56,391 nucleotides of DNA, taken from positions 1 through 56,391 of the forward strand of contig NZ_JAGIBD010000022.1 in assembly GCF_017744555.1 (NCBI RefSeq), in the 5' to 3' direction. The notes under the pieces are model-generated. The model did no database searches. It was given only the letters and a program-made list of their open reading frames with translations, and was not told the DNA's origin. This DNA comes from Cellulomonas sp. GTDB taxonomy: Bacteria > Actinomycetota > Actinomycetes > Actinomycetales > Cellulomonadaceae. Position 1 is the first letter of the stretch, and each line of letters opens with the position of its first letter. A program made the translations under genes and the position numbers. Of the stretch, positions 16,882-26,100 are shown piece by piece.

Positions 16882-17124
16882 GGTTCGAGCGGACGTGGCG
16901 GGCTGCCGGACGCAGCGGTCCGACCGTCGTCGCAGACCCACCACCGAGGCCGCGACGGAGAACGCCGACGGTTCCGTCACGGGCGCCTGACCTGCGGAAG
17001 CATTTCGATAGCCCGAATCACCCCTCTTCACCCGAAAGGCCGAGCCGGGCCGCCGGACGATGCCCCATAATCCGGGTGGCTTCCGTATCGACGGGGCCGC
17101 ATCGCCCCCCTCGAAGGAGCTCCC

Positions 17125-19758
17125 GTGCGCCGTTACCGGCCCTCCGTCCTGCTGTCAGCGGCCGCCCTGACCGTCGGACTCGTTCTCGGTGGCGTCGCCC
17201 CGGCGACAGCGGCCGACGACCCCGCAGCGAGCCCGACGACGAGCGTCGAGCCGACCGCCGAGCCGACCGCCGAGCCGACGACCGAGGCGACGGACGAGCC
17301 CGTCGCGGAGCCGACGGCGGACCCCACCGTCGCGCCGACCGAGGCCCCGACGCCCGCACCGACGACGCCGTCGCCGCTGCTGGCACCCCGCTCCGCTGCG
17401 ACAACGCAGTCGTTGGCCGCCCCGCAGGCGGCGGCGCTCCTCTCGGGCCGCGTGACGAGCGAGGCCGGCGACGCGATCGCCGGCGCGACCGTGTGGGCAC
17501 AGCCCGCGCTGGGCGGCTCCACCCTGACGGCGACCACCGACGCCGACGGCAACTACTCCTTCACGACCATCGCGGCGGGGAGCTACCGCCTGCAGGCCCG
17601 GCCCGCGTTCGGCGGCTGGGTCGCGCTGTACTACCCGGGCGTCGTGGACTGGTCGGCGGCCGAGCTGGTGGCGGTCGGCACGACCCCCGGAGAGGCGAAG
17701 GACTTCGTCCTCCCGCACGGCGGCTCGGTCACGGGCACGGTGACGGTCCCGGCGGGCTACGCGGTCACGACGGCGTCGGTCACGGCCGAGGCGTCCGAAG
17801 GCGGGCCCTCGTACTCCATGGGCGTGAGGTCGGACGGCACCTACAGCGTCGACAGCCTCCCCGCCGGGAACTACAAGGTGCGGGTGTGGGCGCCGTCGCC
17901 CCTGTACGGCGGCTACTACCCCGGCATGACGACCAGAAGCGCGGCCCAGGCGGTGACGGTGACCGCGGGGACTCCCCACGCGGGAATCGACTTCGCCCTC
18001 GCCGTCGGGTCGACGATCACGGGCGTCCTGACCCGCTGGTCGGGCGGCGCGTTGGCGAACGCCAACGTCTACGCCTCGACGCCTGACTATTCGAGCTTCG
18101 CGAACGCGCTGACCGACGCCTCCGGTGCCTACACCCTCACCGGCGTGGCGCCGGGGAAGTACCGCATCCTCTTCACGGCCCCGGACGGCGCGATGTCGGT
18201 CAACGCGTACTACGGCGGCGCGACCGCGGTGGAGGACGCCACGCTCGTCGACGTCGGCCCCGGCGCCAGCGTCACGGCGAGCCAGACCCTCACGCGCAGC
18301 GCCCTGGTCAACGGCCGTGTGACCGGCCCGGACGGGCAGGGCCTCGCTGGCGTCACCGTCTTCGTCGAGTCCGACGACTACTACGGCGACACGGAGACCT
18401 CGGACGGTGGCTTCTGGGAGGTCCACAGCAACCTGGGCCCAGGCACGTACACGGTCCGCTTCGGGCCGTGGTCGGACGAGTCGCTGGCGTTCGAGTACTA
18501 CGACGACGCGATGTCGGAGGCGGCGGCGACGACCATCACGCTGGGCGTCGGGACGCTCCGGCTGAACGTGGACGCGCAGCTCGACCGGGCCGCCGCCCTG
18601 CAGGTCAGCCTCACCGACGAGCACGGCGCACCCGCGCGCGAGTGGGTCAGCATCGACGACGGCAGCCCGAACGGGTCGTACGGCGCTCGCACCGACGCCG
18701 CAGGCATCGCGGACCTGACGCAGCTCCACGCCGGTTCGGGCCGGATCGCGTTCGGCCGCGGGAGCGGTGACACGCCGTACGTGCCGCAGTACTACAAGGC
18801 GGGTGGGCCGACGACGACGGACCGTGCGGACGCGTCGGTGGTGACGTGGACGGGCGGTGCCACGACGAACGTGTCGGCGGTGCTGCGCACCGGTGCGCAC
18901 ATCTCCGGCGTCGTGCGCAACGCGGACGGGTCGCCGGTCGCGAACCGGATGGTCGTGGCGTTCGCCGACGACGGCGTGCACGCGACGCGGTCGACGACGA
19001 CGGGTGCGGACGGGTCGTACTCGATCCAGGGTCTGCTGCCCGGGTCGTACTTCGTCGCACTGTCGAGCGGAGGGGGCCTGGAGCCTGACGTGTTCTACGG
19101 CACGGGCCTGCGACCTGCGAACCCGAACGTGGCGGTGACGGGGACGGCGACGACGGCCGGGATCGACATCGTGCTGGGCGGCAAGTTCGCGGACGTGCAG
19201 CCGTCGACGCCGTTCGCCACGGACATCGCGTGGCTGTCGGACCAGGGCATCACGCAGGGGTCGCGCCTCGAGGACGGGACGCTGGTGTTCGACAGCTCCG
19301 GTCCGGTGCGTCGCGAGGCGATGGCGGCGTTCCTGTACCGCGCGAAGGGGTCGCCGGCGTTCACGGCTCCGGCGGTCTCCCCGTTCGTGGACGTGGCGCC
19401 GGGGGCGCCGTTCTACAAGGAGATCTGCTGGTTGGCCTCGACGGGCATCTCGACGGGGACGGACGTCGGTAACGGGCAGAAGGAGTTCCGTCCGGCGGAG
19501 TCGGTGTCGCGTGAGGCGATGGCGGCGTTCTTGTACCGGTTCAAGGGGTCGCCGGCGTTCACTATCCCGAGCCCGGCGCCGTTCGTGGACGTCGCCAGCG
19601 GTGACCGGTTCGCCAAGGAGATCGCCTGGCTCGCGTCGGTCGGCATCTCCAACGGCACGGACATCGGCGGTGGCAAGCGCGAGTACCGGGCCCTGGAGCC
19701 CGTGCGCCGCGACGCCATGGCCGCCTTCCTGCACCGCGCCGTCACGGTCCCGGGCTGA
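17125..19758 (+). CDS. Secreted SLH-domain protein with carboxypeptidase-regulatory-like repeats (copy 1)
   Basis: 877 residues. GTG 17125 has GAAGGAGC upstream. Residues 1-30 are a signal peptide (basic start, LLSAAALTVGLVLGG core, cleavage after ATA). Residues 31-90 are a Pro/Thr/Glu linker with repeated EPT units. Residues ~110-680 contain tandem beta-sandwich repeats of the carboxypeptidase-regulatory type (GRVTSEAGDAIAGATVW, TDADGNYSFTTIAAGSYRL and similar). Residues 688-877 are three SLH-type modules, each FxDV...F..EI.WLAS.GIS.GT...REAMAAFLYR. SLH modules attach proteins to wall polymer. The paralogue follows 125 bases later. A CATAAT element at 17066-17071 may be the -10 box. The ligand or surface role of the repeats is unknown. 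Confidence 0.87.
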   Translation: MRRYRPSVLLSAAALTVGLVLGGVAPATAADDPAASPTTSVEPTAEPTAEPTTEATDEPVAEPTADPTVAPTEAPTPAPTTPSPLLAPRSAATTQSLAAPQAAALLSGRVTSEAGDAIAGATVWAQPALGGSTLTATTDADGNYSFTTIAAGSYRLQARPAFGGWVALYYPGVVDWSAAELVAVGTTPGEAKDFVLPHGGSVTGTVTVPAGYAVTTASVTAEASEGGPSYSMGVRSDGTYSVDSLPAGNYKVRVWAPSPLYGGYYPGMTTRSAAQAVTVTAGTPHAGIDFALAVGSTITGVLTRWSGGALANANVYASTPDYSSFANALTDASGAYTLTGVAPGKYRILFTAPDGAMSVNAYYGGATAVEDATLVDVGPGASVTASQTLTRSALVNGRVTGPDGQGLAGVTVFVESDDYYGDTETSDGGFWEVHSNLGPGTYTVRFGPWSDESLAFEYYDDAMSEAAATTITLGVGTLRLNVDAQLDRAAALQVSLTDEHGAPAREWVSIDDGSPNGSYGARTDAAGIADLTQLHAGSGRIAFGRGSGDTPYVPQYYKAGGPTTTDRADASVVTWTGGATTNVSAVLRTGAHISGVVRNADGSPVANRMVVAFADDGVHATRSTTTGADGSYSIQGLLPGSYFVALSSGGGLEPDVFYGTGLRPANPNVAVTGTATTAGIDIVLGGKFADVQPSTPFATDIAWLSDQGITQGSRLEDGTLVFDSSGPVRREAMAAFLYRAKGSPAFTAPAVSPFVDVAPGAPFYKEICWLASTGISTGTDVGNGQKEFRPAESVSREAMAAFLYRFKGSPAFTIPSPAPFVDVASGDRFAKEIAWLASVGISNGTDIGGGKREYRALEPVRRDAMAAFLHRAVTVPG
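19186..19755 (+). repeat. SLH block, copy 1 of a long direct repeat
   Basis: This DNA encodes the three SLH modules of the first paralogue. It is nearly the same as 21639-22205 at the nucleotide level, including shared TTG leucine codons (for example in both copies of ICWLAS), while the preceding repeat regions of the two genes are much more diverged. The pattern suggests recent duplication or gene conversion confined to the 3' ends. Confidence 0.7.
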
Positions 19759-19883
19759 CAGATCACCCGGCCGACCACCCGAATTGCGCCGATCCCGCCA
19801 CCGACGGGTCGCATACTTGCCACGTCCCGTCGCGAGCCACACACCCTCGGCGCGCCGTGACGCCAACGGACCGAGGAGCTCGC

Positions 19884-22220
19884 ATGCATTCCCCCGCCCT
19901 GCCGTGGCGCCTCGGCGCACTGGGCTCACTGGTCGCCGTCGCCCTGTCGCTCGGCGTCGTGCCGGCCCAGGCGGAGGAGGCTCCTTCCGCTCCTCTCACC
20001 ACCGAGAGCCAGACGGTGCACACGCCTCCCGCGGCGGACGGCGGGGCACCCGTCGAGCCGAAGCCGTTCACGACGACCCCCGGCGGCGCGACGCCGCGCG
20101 GCGGGCCGTCGGTGCCGTCCGTCGCAGCCCCCGACCAGCAGGGCCCGACCGTCGGGCGGATGGCGGCCGTGCCGCTCGGCTCGCTGACCGGCCGCGTCGT
20201 GGTTCCCCCGGGGGTCGACCCGACAGAGCTGAACGTCGGCGCCGACTCCCTGGACGTCGCCTCGGTGACACCGGCGGCGGACGGGGCGTTCGCCCTCGAC
20301 GGGCTCGAGGAGGGCGACCACACCCTGTGGGTCGACCCGGGCGCGACGGGCCTGGCGTGGGCGTCGTACCCCGACCCGAGGACGTGGACCTCGGTCCACG
20401 TCACTGGTGGTGCGGTCACGTCCGACGTCGAGATCACCCTGGTCCCGAGCGGCGCGTTCGCCGGCACCGTCTCGAGCCCCTCCGGACCGGTCGCCGGTGC
20501 GTGGGTCACCGCGGTCTGCGCGTGGTCCGGCAACTACTCGGCGGAGACGGACGCCCAGGGCCGGTACCGGATCGCCGGCGTACCTCGCGAGGCCTGCCGG
20601 CTGTACTTCTCGGCGCCGCCGCAGTACCACCTGGTCAGCGGCTACCACGGTGGCGGGCTCAGCTACCTCGACGGCACGGGCCTCGTCGCCCAGCCGGGTG
20701 CGACCGTGGTGGTCGACGAGGTCCTCGCCCCCTCCGCGGTCATCACCGGGCGCGTCGTCGGCCCGGACGGTGCGCCGCGCGCCGACGTGTGGGTGGTGGC
20801 ACTCGGCACGCAGGCATGGTCGGGTGCCTCCACCGACGCCGACGGCCGCTACGCGATCGACTACGACCTCGCCGCAGGCGACTACAAGGTCCACTTCCTG
20901 TCCACCACCGACGAGCCGCTGGGTCACGAGTACTTCGTCGACGGCAACGCGATGGACGAGGCGATGACCGTCTCCGTCGGTGCCGGCCAGACCCGTCCCG
21001 GCGTCGATGCGCAGCTCGAGCCAGGCACCCGGGTCCGCCTCACGGTCACCGGCGCCGACGGGTCGCCCGCGCCCTACGTCACGGTCGAGCCCGTCGGGGT
21101 GGCCGCGACGCCGGCCGCCACCAACAACTTCGACACGTTCTGGGGCGACGCGGACGGCTCGGTGGACGTCCTCCCGCTGCGTGCGGGCTCCACGCGGTTC
21201 GCGTTCGGCCGCGCGAGCGGGGACACCCCGTACGTGGGCCAGTACTACGCGACGCCCACCACGACGTCGTCGACCGTGGCCGGGGCCGCCGTGGTCGGGC
21301 TCCCGGCGTACGGCGACGTGGCGATGACCGCACGTCTGCGCACCGGTGCGTCGATCACGGGCACGGTCGCCGCGCCGGCCGGTGGGTCCGCGGCGATGAA
21401 GCGGGTCGTGGCGTTCCGCGACGACGCGACACTCCCTAGCCGGTCGGCCCTCACGGACCAGGACGGCCACTACACGATCCAGGGCCTGCTCCCCGGCACC
21501 TACTACGTGGCGGTGGCGTGGTCCGGGGTCGACGCGAGGGGTCTGTTCTACCGGACGGGCACCAAGCCCGCGCAGCCGAACGTCACCGTGACCGGCACGA
21601 CGACGACGTCCGGGATCGACATCACGGGCGGCGGCAGGTTCGTCGACGTCCAGCCTGCGACGCCCTTCTCGGCGGACATCAGCTGGCTCTCGACGCAGGG
21701 GATCACGCAGGGCTCGCAGCTCGCGGACGGAACGTTGGTGTTCGACAGCGCGGGGCCGGTCCGTCGAGAGGCGATGGCCGCGTTCCTGTACCGCGCCGCG
21801 GGCCGCCCGCCCTTCACCGAGCCGGTCGTCTCCCCGTTCGTGGACGTGGCACCGGGGGCGCCGTTCTACAAGGAGATCTGCTGGTTGGCGTCGACGGGCA
21901 TCTCCACAGGCACCGACGTGGGCGGTGGCCGCAGGGAGTTCCGTCCGGCCGAGTCGGTGTCCCGTGAGGCGATGGCCGCGTTCCTGTACCGGTTCAAGGG
22001 GTCGCCGGCGTTCACGATCCCGAGCCCCGCTCCGTTCGTCGACGTGGCCACCGGCGACCGGTTCCCCAAGGAGATCGCCTGGTTGGCGTCCGTGGGCATC
22101 TCGACAGGCACCGACATCGGCGGCGGCGCGAAGGAGTACCGCCCGGCGGAGCCGGTGCGACGTGATGCGATGGCGGCGTTCCTGCACCGCGCGTCGAGTG
22201 TCCCCGGCATGGTGGGCTGA
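19884..22220 (+). CDS. Secreted SLH-domain protein with carboxypeptidase-regulatory-like repeats (copy 2)
   Basis: 778 residues. ATG 19884 follows GAGGAG and gives a signal peptide (LGALGSLVAVALSLGVV, cleavage after AQA). An in-frame ATG at 19857 lacks a ribosome site. A Pro/Thr-rich linker is followed by beta-sandwich repeats (VDPTELNVGADSLDV, TDAQGRYRIAGVP, TDADGRYAIDYDLAAGDYK and others). From residue 586 there are three SLH modules (FVDVQPATPF, FVDVAPGAPFYKEI, FVDVATGDRFPKEI). It parallels the preceding gene in every domain. The N-terminal repeats have diverged, so the two may display different ligands on the same anchor. A CATACT element at 19812-19817 could be a -10 box, so it may have its own promoter. 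Confidence 0.86.
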   Translation: MHSPALPWRLGALGSLVAVALSLGVVPAQAEEAPSAPLTTESQTVHTPPAADGGAPVEPKPFTTTPGGATPRGGPSVPSVAAPDQQGPTVGRMAAVPLGSLTGRVVVPPGVDPTELNVGADSLDVASVTPAADGAFALDGLEEGDHTLWVDPGATGLAWASYPDPRTWTSVHVTGGAVTSDVEITLVPSGAFAGTVSSPSGPVAGAWVTAVCAWSGNYSAETDAQGRYRIAGVPREACRLYFSAPPQYHLVSGYHGGGLSYLDGTGLVAQPGATVVVDEVLAPSAVITGRVVGPDGAPRADVWVVALGTQAWSGASTDADGRYAIDYDLAAGDYKVHFLSTTDEPLGHEYFVDGNAMDEAMTVSVGAGQTRPGVDAQLEPGTRVRLTVTGADGSPAPYVTVEPVGVAATPAATNNFDTFWGDADGSVDVLPLRAGSTRFAFGRASGDTPYVGQYYATPTTTSSTVAGAAVVGLPAYGDVAMTARLRTGASITGTVAAPAGGSAAMKRVVAFRDDATLPSRSALTDQDGHYTIQGLLPGTYYVAVAWSGVDARGLFYRTGTKPAQPNVTVTGTTTTSGIDITGGGRFVDVQPATPFSADISWLSTQGITQGSQLADGTLVFDSAGPVRREAMAAFLYRAAGRPPFTEPVVSPFVDVAPGAPFYKEICWLASTGISTGTDVGGGRREFRPAESVSREAMAAFLYRFKGSPAFTIPSPAPFVDVATGDRFPKEIAWLASVGISTGTDIGGGAKEYRPAEPVRRDAMAAFLHRASSVPGMVG
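21639..22205 (+). repeat. SLH block, copy 2 of a long direct repeat
   Basis: The counterpart of 19186-19755. The second and third SLH modules are almost base-for-base copies of those in the first gene. The similarity drops upstream of the block. Confidence 0.7.
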
Positions 22221-22279
22221 CCGCCGCCACCGCGGGTCCTCCTTCTCGCTGTCCTTGCCGTGCGACGTAGGTTGGGACC

Positions 22280-23512
22280 GTGCCGCTGCCCCCGCTCGTC
22301 GAACCCGGTCCGCCGCTGACCCTCGACCAGCTCGCCCGCGCGAGCCGGCACCTGCTGCTCCCCGGGCTCGGCTCCGACGGCCAGCGTCGCCTGCGGGCCG
22401 CGCGCGTGTGCGTCGTCGGGGCCGGCGGTCTCGGGGCGCCCGTGCTGCAGTACCTCGCCGCGGCGGGCGTGGGGACCCTCGGGATCGTGGACGACGACGT
22501 CGTCGACGTCTCCAACCTGCAGCGCCAGGTCATCCACGGCACCGACGACGTCGGCCGGCCCAAGGTCGAGTCCGCGCGCGACGCGATCGCCGCGCTGGAC
22601 CCGTCGATCGTGGTCGAGGTGCACCCGACGCGCCTGGCCGACGAGAACGTCGACGACGTCCTCGGCGGGTACGACCTCGTCGTCGACGGCACCGACAACT
22701 TCCCGACCCGCTACCTCGTCAACGACGCGTGCGTCCGCCTCGGCCTGCCCGAGGTGTGGGGCTCGGTGCTCCGGTTCGACGCCCAGACCACCGTCTTCTG
22801 GGGTCGCCCGCCCGCCGGCGTGCCGGCCGTGCAGCTGCGCGACCTGTTCCCGACGCCGCCGCCCGCCGACCAGGTGCCGTCGTGCGCGGAGGCCGGGGTG
22901 CTCGGGGCGTTGTGCGGGCAGGTCGGGTCCGTCATGGCGGTCGAGGCGGTCAAGCTCGTGACCGGGCTCGGGGAGCCGCTGCTCGGACGCGTGCTCGTGC
23001 TCGACGCGTTGCGGGGACGGTGGCAGGAGGTGCCGCTGCGGTCCGCGCCGGCGCGGTCGGCCGCTCCCGGGCCCGGGGCTGGGCAGCACGTCGCGGGCCC
23101 GCGCGACGTGTCGCCCTCGGCGCCGTCCGCCCATGCCTCGTCCGGGGTTTGGTCGTCGGGCGCTGGGTCGTCGGCTCCGGCTCCGCACCGCACCGATGTC
23201 TCCCGGGGACCCGGCGTCCCGCAGGTGACGGTGGACGAGCTCGCGGCCCTGCTCGCCGACGGCGACGTCTACCTCATCGACGTCCGCGAGCCCGCCGAGG
23301 CCGCTGCGGCGTCCATCCCGGGTGCGCGCCTCGTGCCGCTCGGGACCGTGCTCGACGGCTCGGCGCTCCCCGACCTGCCCCGCGATCGCGAGATCCTCGT
23401 GCACTGCGCCGTCGGCGCGCGGTCGCTCGTCGCGGCGCAGGTGCTGCGCGACGCCGGGTTCGACGCGACGAACGTCGAGGGCGGGATCGCCGCCTGGCTC
23501 GACGCCCGCTGA
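22280..23512 (+). CDS. moeZ: Adenylyltransferase/sulfurtransferase (MoeB/ThiF + rhodanese, MoeZ-like)
   Basis: 410 residues with two domains. Residues ~15-250 are an E1-like ThiF/MoeB fold: GAGGLG nucleotide loop at 47-52, DDDVVDVSNLQRQVIH, DGTDNFPTRYLVND, and PSCAEAGVLGALCGQVG near the adenylation site. A Pro/Ser/Gly linker (~255-310) joins a C-terminal rhodanese domain with the catalytic Cys loop HCAVGARS. It adenylates the C-terminal glycine of a MoaD-type carrier and loads sulfur on it. The MoaD protein at 26344, ending in Gly-Gly, is the expected partner. Start GTG 22280. It is the first gene of a Moco cluster; the next gene follows after 160 bases. It could also serve ThiS or CysO carriers. 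Confidence 0.9.
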   Translation: MPLPPLVEPGPPLTLDQLARASRHLLLPGLGSDGQRRLRAARVCVVGAGGLGAPVLQYLAAAGVGTLGIVDDDVVDVSNLQRQVIHGTDDVGRPKVESARDAIAALDPSIVVEVHPTRLADENVDDVLGGYDLVVDGTDNFPTRYLVNDACVRLGLPEVWGSVLRFDAQTTVFWGRPPAGVPAVQLRDLFPTPPPADQVPSCAEAGVLGALCGQVGSVMAVEAVKLVTGLGEPLLGRVLVLDALRGRWQEVPLRSAPARSAAPGPGAGQHVAGPRDVSPSAPSAHASSGVWSSGAGSSAPAPHRTDVSRGPGVPQVTVDELAALLADGDVYLIDVREPAEAAAASIPGARLVPLGTVLDGSALPDLPRDREILVHCAVGARSLVAAQVLRDAGFDATNVEGGIAAWLDAR

Positions 23513-23555
23513 GGCCGACGAACCTGGGCGGCGGGCCGACGTCGAGGTGACCACA

Positions 23556-23596
23556 GCCCTGCACGGCAGGGCAGACCTGGTCCATGCCCTGAGGTC
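23556..23596 (+). other. Two short hairpins between moeZ and moeA
   Basis: GCCCTG-CACGG-CAGGGC (23556-23572) is followed at once by GACCT (23574-23578) pairing with AGGTC (23592-23596). They lie in the only sizeable gap of the Moco operon. They may be a weak terminator or attenuator. I cannot match them to the known Moco RNA motif. Confidence 0.3.
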
Positions 23597-23672
23597 CCAC
23601 ACGCCGCGCCGCGCCGGAGTGCCAGGATCGTGCTGCCCGCCGCCGCGCGCGGGCCCCGAGGAGAGGATTTCC

Positions 23673-24890
23673 GTGCGACCGCTGGACGAGCACCGCGCCG
23701 CCGCACTGGCGCTCGCGCACGCGCTGCCCCCCGTCGAGGTCGGCCTCGACGACGCGTGGGGAGCGGTGCTCGCCGAGGATGTCCGCACCGACGGCCCCCT
23801 GCCGCGCTGGGACAACTCCGCGATGGACGGCTACGCGGTCCGTGCGGCGGACGTGGCTGGTGCGTCCGCGGACGCTCCCGTGGTCCTGCGGGTGGTGGCC
23901 GACCTGCCCGCCGGATCGTCGGCCGCCCCGTCGCTGCCAGTCGGCACCGCGGCCCGGATCATGACGGGCGCTCCCGTCCCGCCGGGCGCCGACGCGATCG
24001 TCCCGGTCGAGGTCACCGACGCGGGAACCACGACCGTCGAGGTCCGCGCGGCGTCTCCGCTCGGGGCGCACGTGCGACGCGCGGGAGAGGACGCCGTCGC
24101 GGGTGACCTCGTCGTCCCCGCCGGGACCCTGCTCGGTGCGGCCCACGTCTCGGCGCTCGCCTCCGTCTCCGCCGCGACCGTGCGCGTCCACCGGCGCCCG
24201 CGCGTGGCGGTGGTGTCGACCGGCGACGAGCTCGTCCCGCCCGGCACGCCGCTCGACCGGGGCCAGATCCCCGACTCCAACTCGTGGTTGCTCGCGGCGG
24301 CCGTCCGGGAGGCCGGTGGCGACCCCGTGCGCATCGGTCCCGTTGGCGACGACCCCGCGGACCTGCGGGTGCTGTTCGGCGAGCTCGACGGGACGGTCGA
24401 CGCGATCGTCACGTCCGGCGGCGTCAGCGTCGGCGCGTACGACGTGGTGAAGGCCGCCCTCCGTGACGACCCGGGCGTCGAGTTCGTGCCCGTCGCGGTC
24501 CAGCCCGGGAAGCCTCAGGGGCTCGGCCGCCTGCCGGGCGGGACGCCCGTGTTCGCGCTGCCCGGGAACCCGGTGAGCTCGTTCGCGTCGTTCGAGATGT
24601 TCGTGCGGCCCGCCCTCCTCCGGATGCGCGGGCTGACCGACGTGCAGCGGCCGACCGTGGTCGCCCGGGCGGCCGAGGGGTGGCGCACACCGCCCGGACG
24701 CGCCCAGCTCATGCCCGTGCGGTGGGTGGCGGGCGCGTCGGAACCGACCGTCGTCCGGGCCACCGCGGGCGGGTCGGGGTCGCACCTCGTCACACGTCTC
24801 GCGCTCGCCGAGGGGCTCGCCGTGATCCCCGTCGACGTCGACGAGGTCCTCGTCGGCGACCTGCTGACCGTCCTGAAGGTGACCCCATGA
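23673..24890 (+). CDS. moeA: Molybdopterin molybdenumtransferase MoeA
   Basis: 405 residues. Domain signatures in order: RWDNSAMDGYAVRA (domain III/substrate), MTGAPVPPGADAIVPVE, VSTGDELVPPG with GQIPDSNS, TSGGVSVGAYDVVK, and LPGNPVSSFASFEMFVRP. It inserts molybdate into adenylylated molybdopterin in the cytoplasm. GTG 23673 is supported by GAGGAGAGG upstream and by the family N-terminus RPLDEHRAAALALA. Longer in-frame starts would extend into the preceding gap. The stop overlaps the moaC ATG as ATGA. Confidence 0.94.
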   Translation: MRPLDEHRAAALALAHALPPVEVGLDDAWGAVLAEDVRTDGPLPRWDNSAMDGYAVRAADVAGASADAPVVLRVVADLPAGSSAAPSLPVGTAARIMTGAPVPPGADAIVPVEVTDAGTTTVEVRAASPLGAHVRRAGEDAVAGDLVVPAGTLLGAAHVSALASVSAATVRVHRRPRVAVVSTGDELVPPGTPLDRGQIPDSNSWLLAAAVREAGGDPVRIGPVGDDPADLRVLFGELDGTVDAIVTSGGVSVGAYDVVKAALRDDPGVEFVPVAVQPGKPQGLGRLPGGTPVFALPGNPVSSFASFEMFVRPALLRMRGLTDVQRPTVVARAAEGWRTPPGRAQLMPVRWVAGASEPTVVRATAGGSGSHLVTRLALAEGLAVIPVDVDEVLVGDLLTVLKVTP

Positions 24891-25360
24891 CGCAGCCGTT
24901 CACCCACCTCGACGCCGCCGGGCACGCCCGCATGGTCGACGTCACCGCCAAGCAGCCGACCGTCCGGTCGGCGCGCGCGTCGGGCCGGGTCGAGTGCGGA
25001 CCGGACGTCGTCGCCGCGCTGCGCGACGGCACCGTGCCGAAGGGTGACGTCCTCGCGGTCGCGCGCGTCGCCGGCATCGCCGCCGCCAAGCGCACCCCCG
25101 AGCTCCTGCCGCTCGCGCACGTCATCGGCGTGCACGGAGTCGTCGTCGACCTCGACATCACCGACGAGGGCGTCGACATCTCCGCGACCGTCCGGACCGC
25201 GGACCGGACGGGCGTCGAGATGGAGGCCCTCACGGCTGTCGCCGTCACCGCGCTCGCCGTCGTCGACATGCTCAAGGGCCTCGACAAGTCGGTGCGCATC
25301 GCCGGCGTGCAGATCGAGGAGAAGACGGGCGGGAAGTCGGGCGACTGGCGGCGGGCGTGA
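24887..25360 (+). CDS. moaC: Cyclic pyranopterin monophosphate synthase MoaC
   Basis: 157 residues. Family motifs: MVDVTAKQPTVRSARASG at the N-terminus, KGDVLAVARVAGIAAAKRT, LLPLAHVIGVHGVVVDLDI, VEMEALTAVAVTALAVVDM and a Lys-rich end DKSVRIAGVQIEEKTGGKSG. It converts the MoaA product 3',8-cyclo-GTP into cyclic pyranopterin monophosphate. It is translationally coupled to moeA (ATGA) and to the next gene (GTGA at 25357). Confidence 0.95.
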   Translation: MTQPFTHLDAAGHARMVDVTAKQPTVRSARASGRVECGPDVVAALRDGTVPKGDVLAVARVAGIAAAKRTPELLPLAHVIGVHGVVVDLDITDEGVDISATVRTADRTGVEMEALTAVAVTALAVVDMLKGLDKSVRIAGVQIEEKTGGKSGDWRRA

Positions 25361-26100
25361 TGCCCTCCGACCGAGGGGCAACCCGCCCCGTGGCGTTCGA
25401 CGCGATCGTCCTCGCGGGCGGTCGCGGCCGACGGCTGGTCGATGTCGTCGAAGGCACGGTGAAGCCTGAGGTGCTCGTCGGCGGGACCGCCCTGGTCGAC
25501 CACGCGCTCGCCGCCGTCGCCGGGGCCCGCCGGGTCGTCCTGGTCGCTCCGCCGCAGGTCGCCCGCCCGGGTGTCGTGACCGTCCTCGAGGACCCGCCCG
25601 ACGGCGGCCCCGTCGCCGGCCTCGCCGCGGGCCTCGCCGCCCTGCAGCCCGAGGCCGACGGTGACGCGCCCTCTCGGCCCGGTCGAGGCTCGACGGCCAC
25701 ATCGGAGGTCCCTCCGGGGTCGACGAGAGGCCCGCGACTCGTCGTCGTCCTCGCGTGCGACGTCCCGCACGCCGCCCGCGCTCTGCCCGCTCTCCTCGCC
25801 GCCGCGAGCGACCCGGCCGTGGACGGTGCCCGCCTGGTCAGCACCGGGGGCCGGCCGCAGCACCTCGTCGCCGCCTACGACCGATTGGCCCTGGACGCGG
25901 CCGTCGCCGCGCTCCCGTCCGTCCGTGACGCGGCGGTCCGTCGACTCGTCGAACCCTTGCACCTGGTCGACGTCCCCGACACCGTGGACGCCGCCGCGGA
26001 CGCCGACACCTGGGACGACGTCGCCCGCCTCGACGACTCCCTCACCCGTGACACCATCGATCAGCGAACCCACGAGACGGACGGAGCACCCCATGAGTGA
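25357..26100 (+). CDS. mobA: Molybdenum cofactor guanylyltransferase-like NTP transferase
   Basis: 247 residues of the MobA-like NTP-transferase family. The nucleotide loop LAGGRGRRL appears in FDAIVLAGGRGRRLVDV, with the usual Lys in VKPEVLVGGTALVDH. The aspartate site is VVLACDVPHAARALP. It should attach GMP (or possibly CMP) to the cofactor. A low-complexity insert (about residues 88-125, rich in Pro/Ser/Arg) separates two halves of the fold. GTG 25357 overlaps the moaC stop; ATG 25360 is an equal alternative. Its end overlaps the next start by eight bases. Confidence 0.82.
   Translation: MMPSDRGATRPVAFDAIVLAGGRGRRLVDVVEGTVKPEVLVGGTALVDHALAAVAGARRVVLVAPPQVARPGVVTVLEDPPDGGPVAGLAAGLAALQPEADGDAPSRPGRGSTATSEVPPGSTRGPRLVVVLACDVPHAARALPALLAAASDPAVDGARLVSTGGRPQHLVAAYDRLALDAAVAALPSVRDAAVRRLVEPLHLVDVPDTVDAAADADTWDDVARLDDSLTRDTIDQRTHETDGAPHE

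Noticed and set aside
13777..17070. A long plus-strand frame across the pyruvyl-transferase and O-antigen-ligase-like genes
   Set aside because: It runs out of phase through two well-supported genes and encodes low-complexity Arg/Gly sequence.
17230..17375. Short direct repeats that might suggest a CRISPR or satellite
   Set aside because: They are in-frame GAGCCGACC-type units encoding a Glu-Pro-Thr linker after a signal peptide, with no spacer structure.
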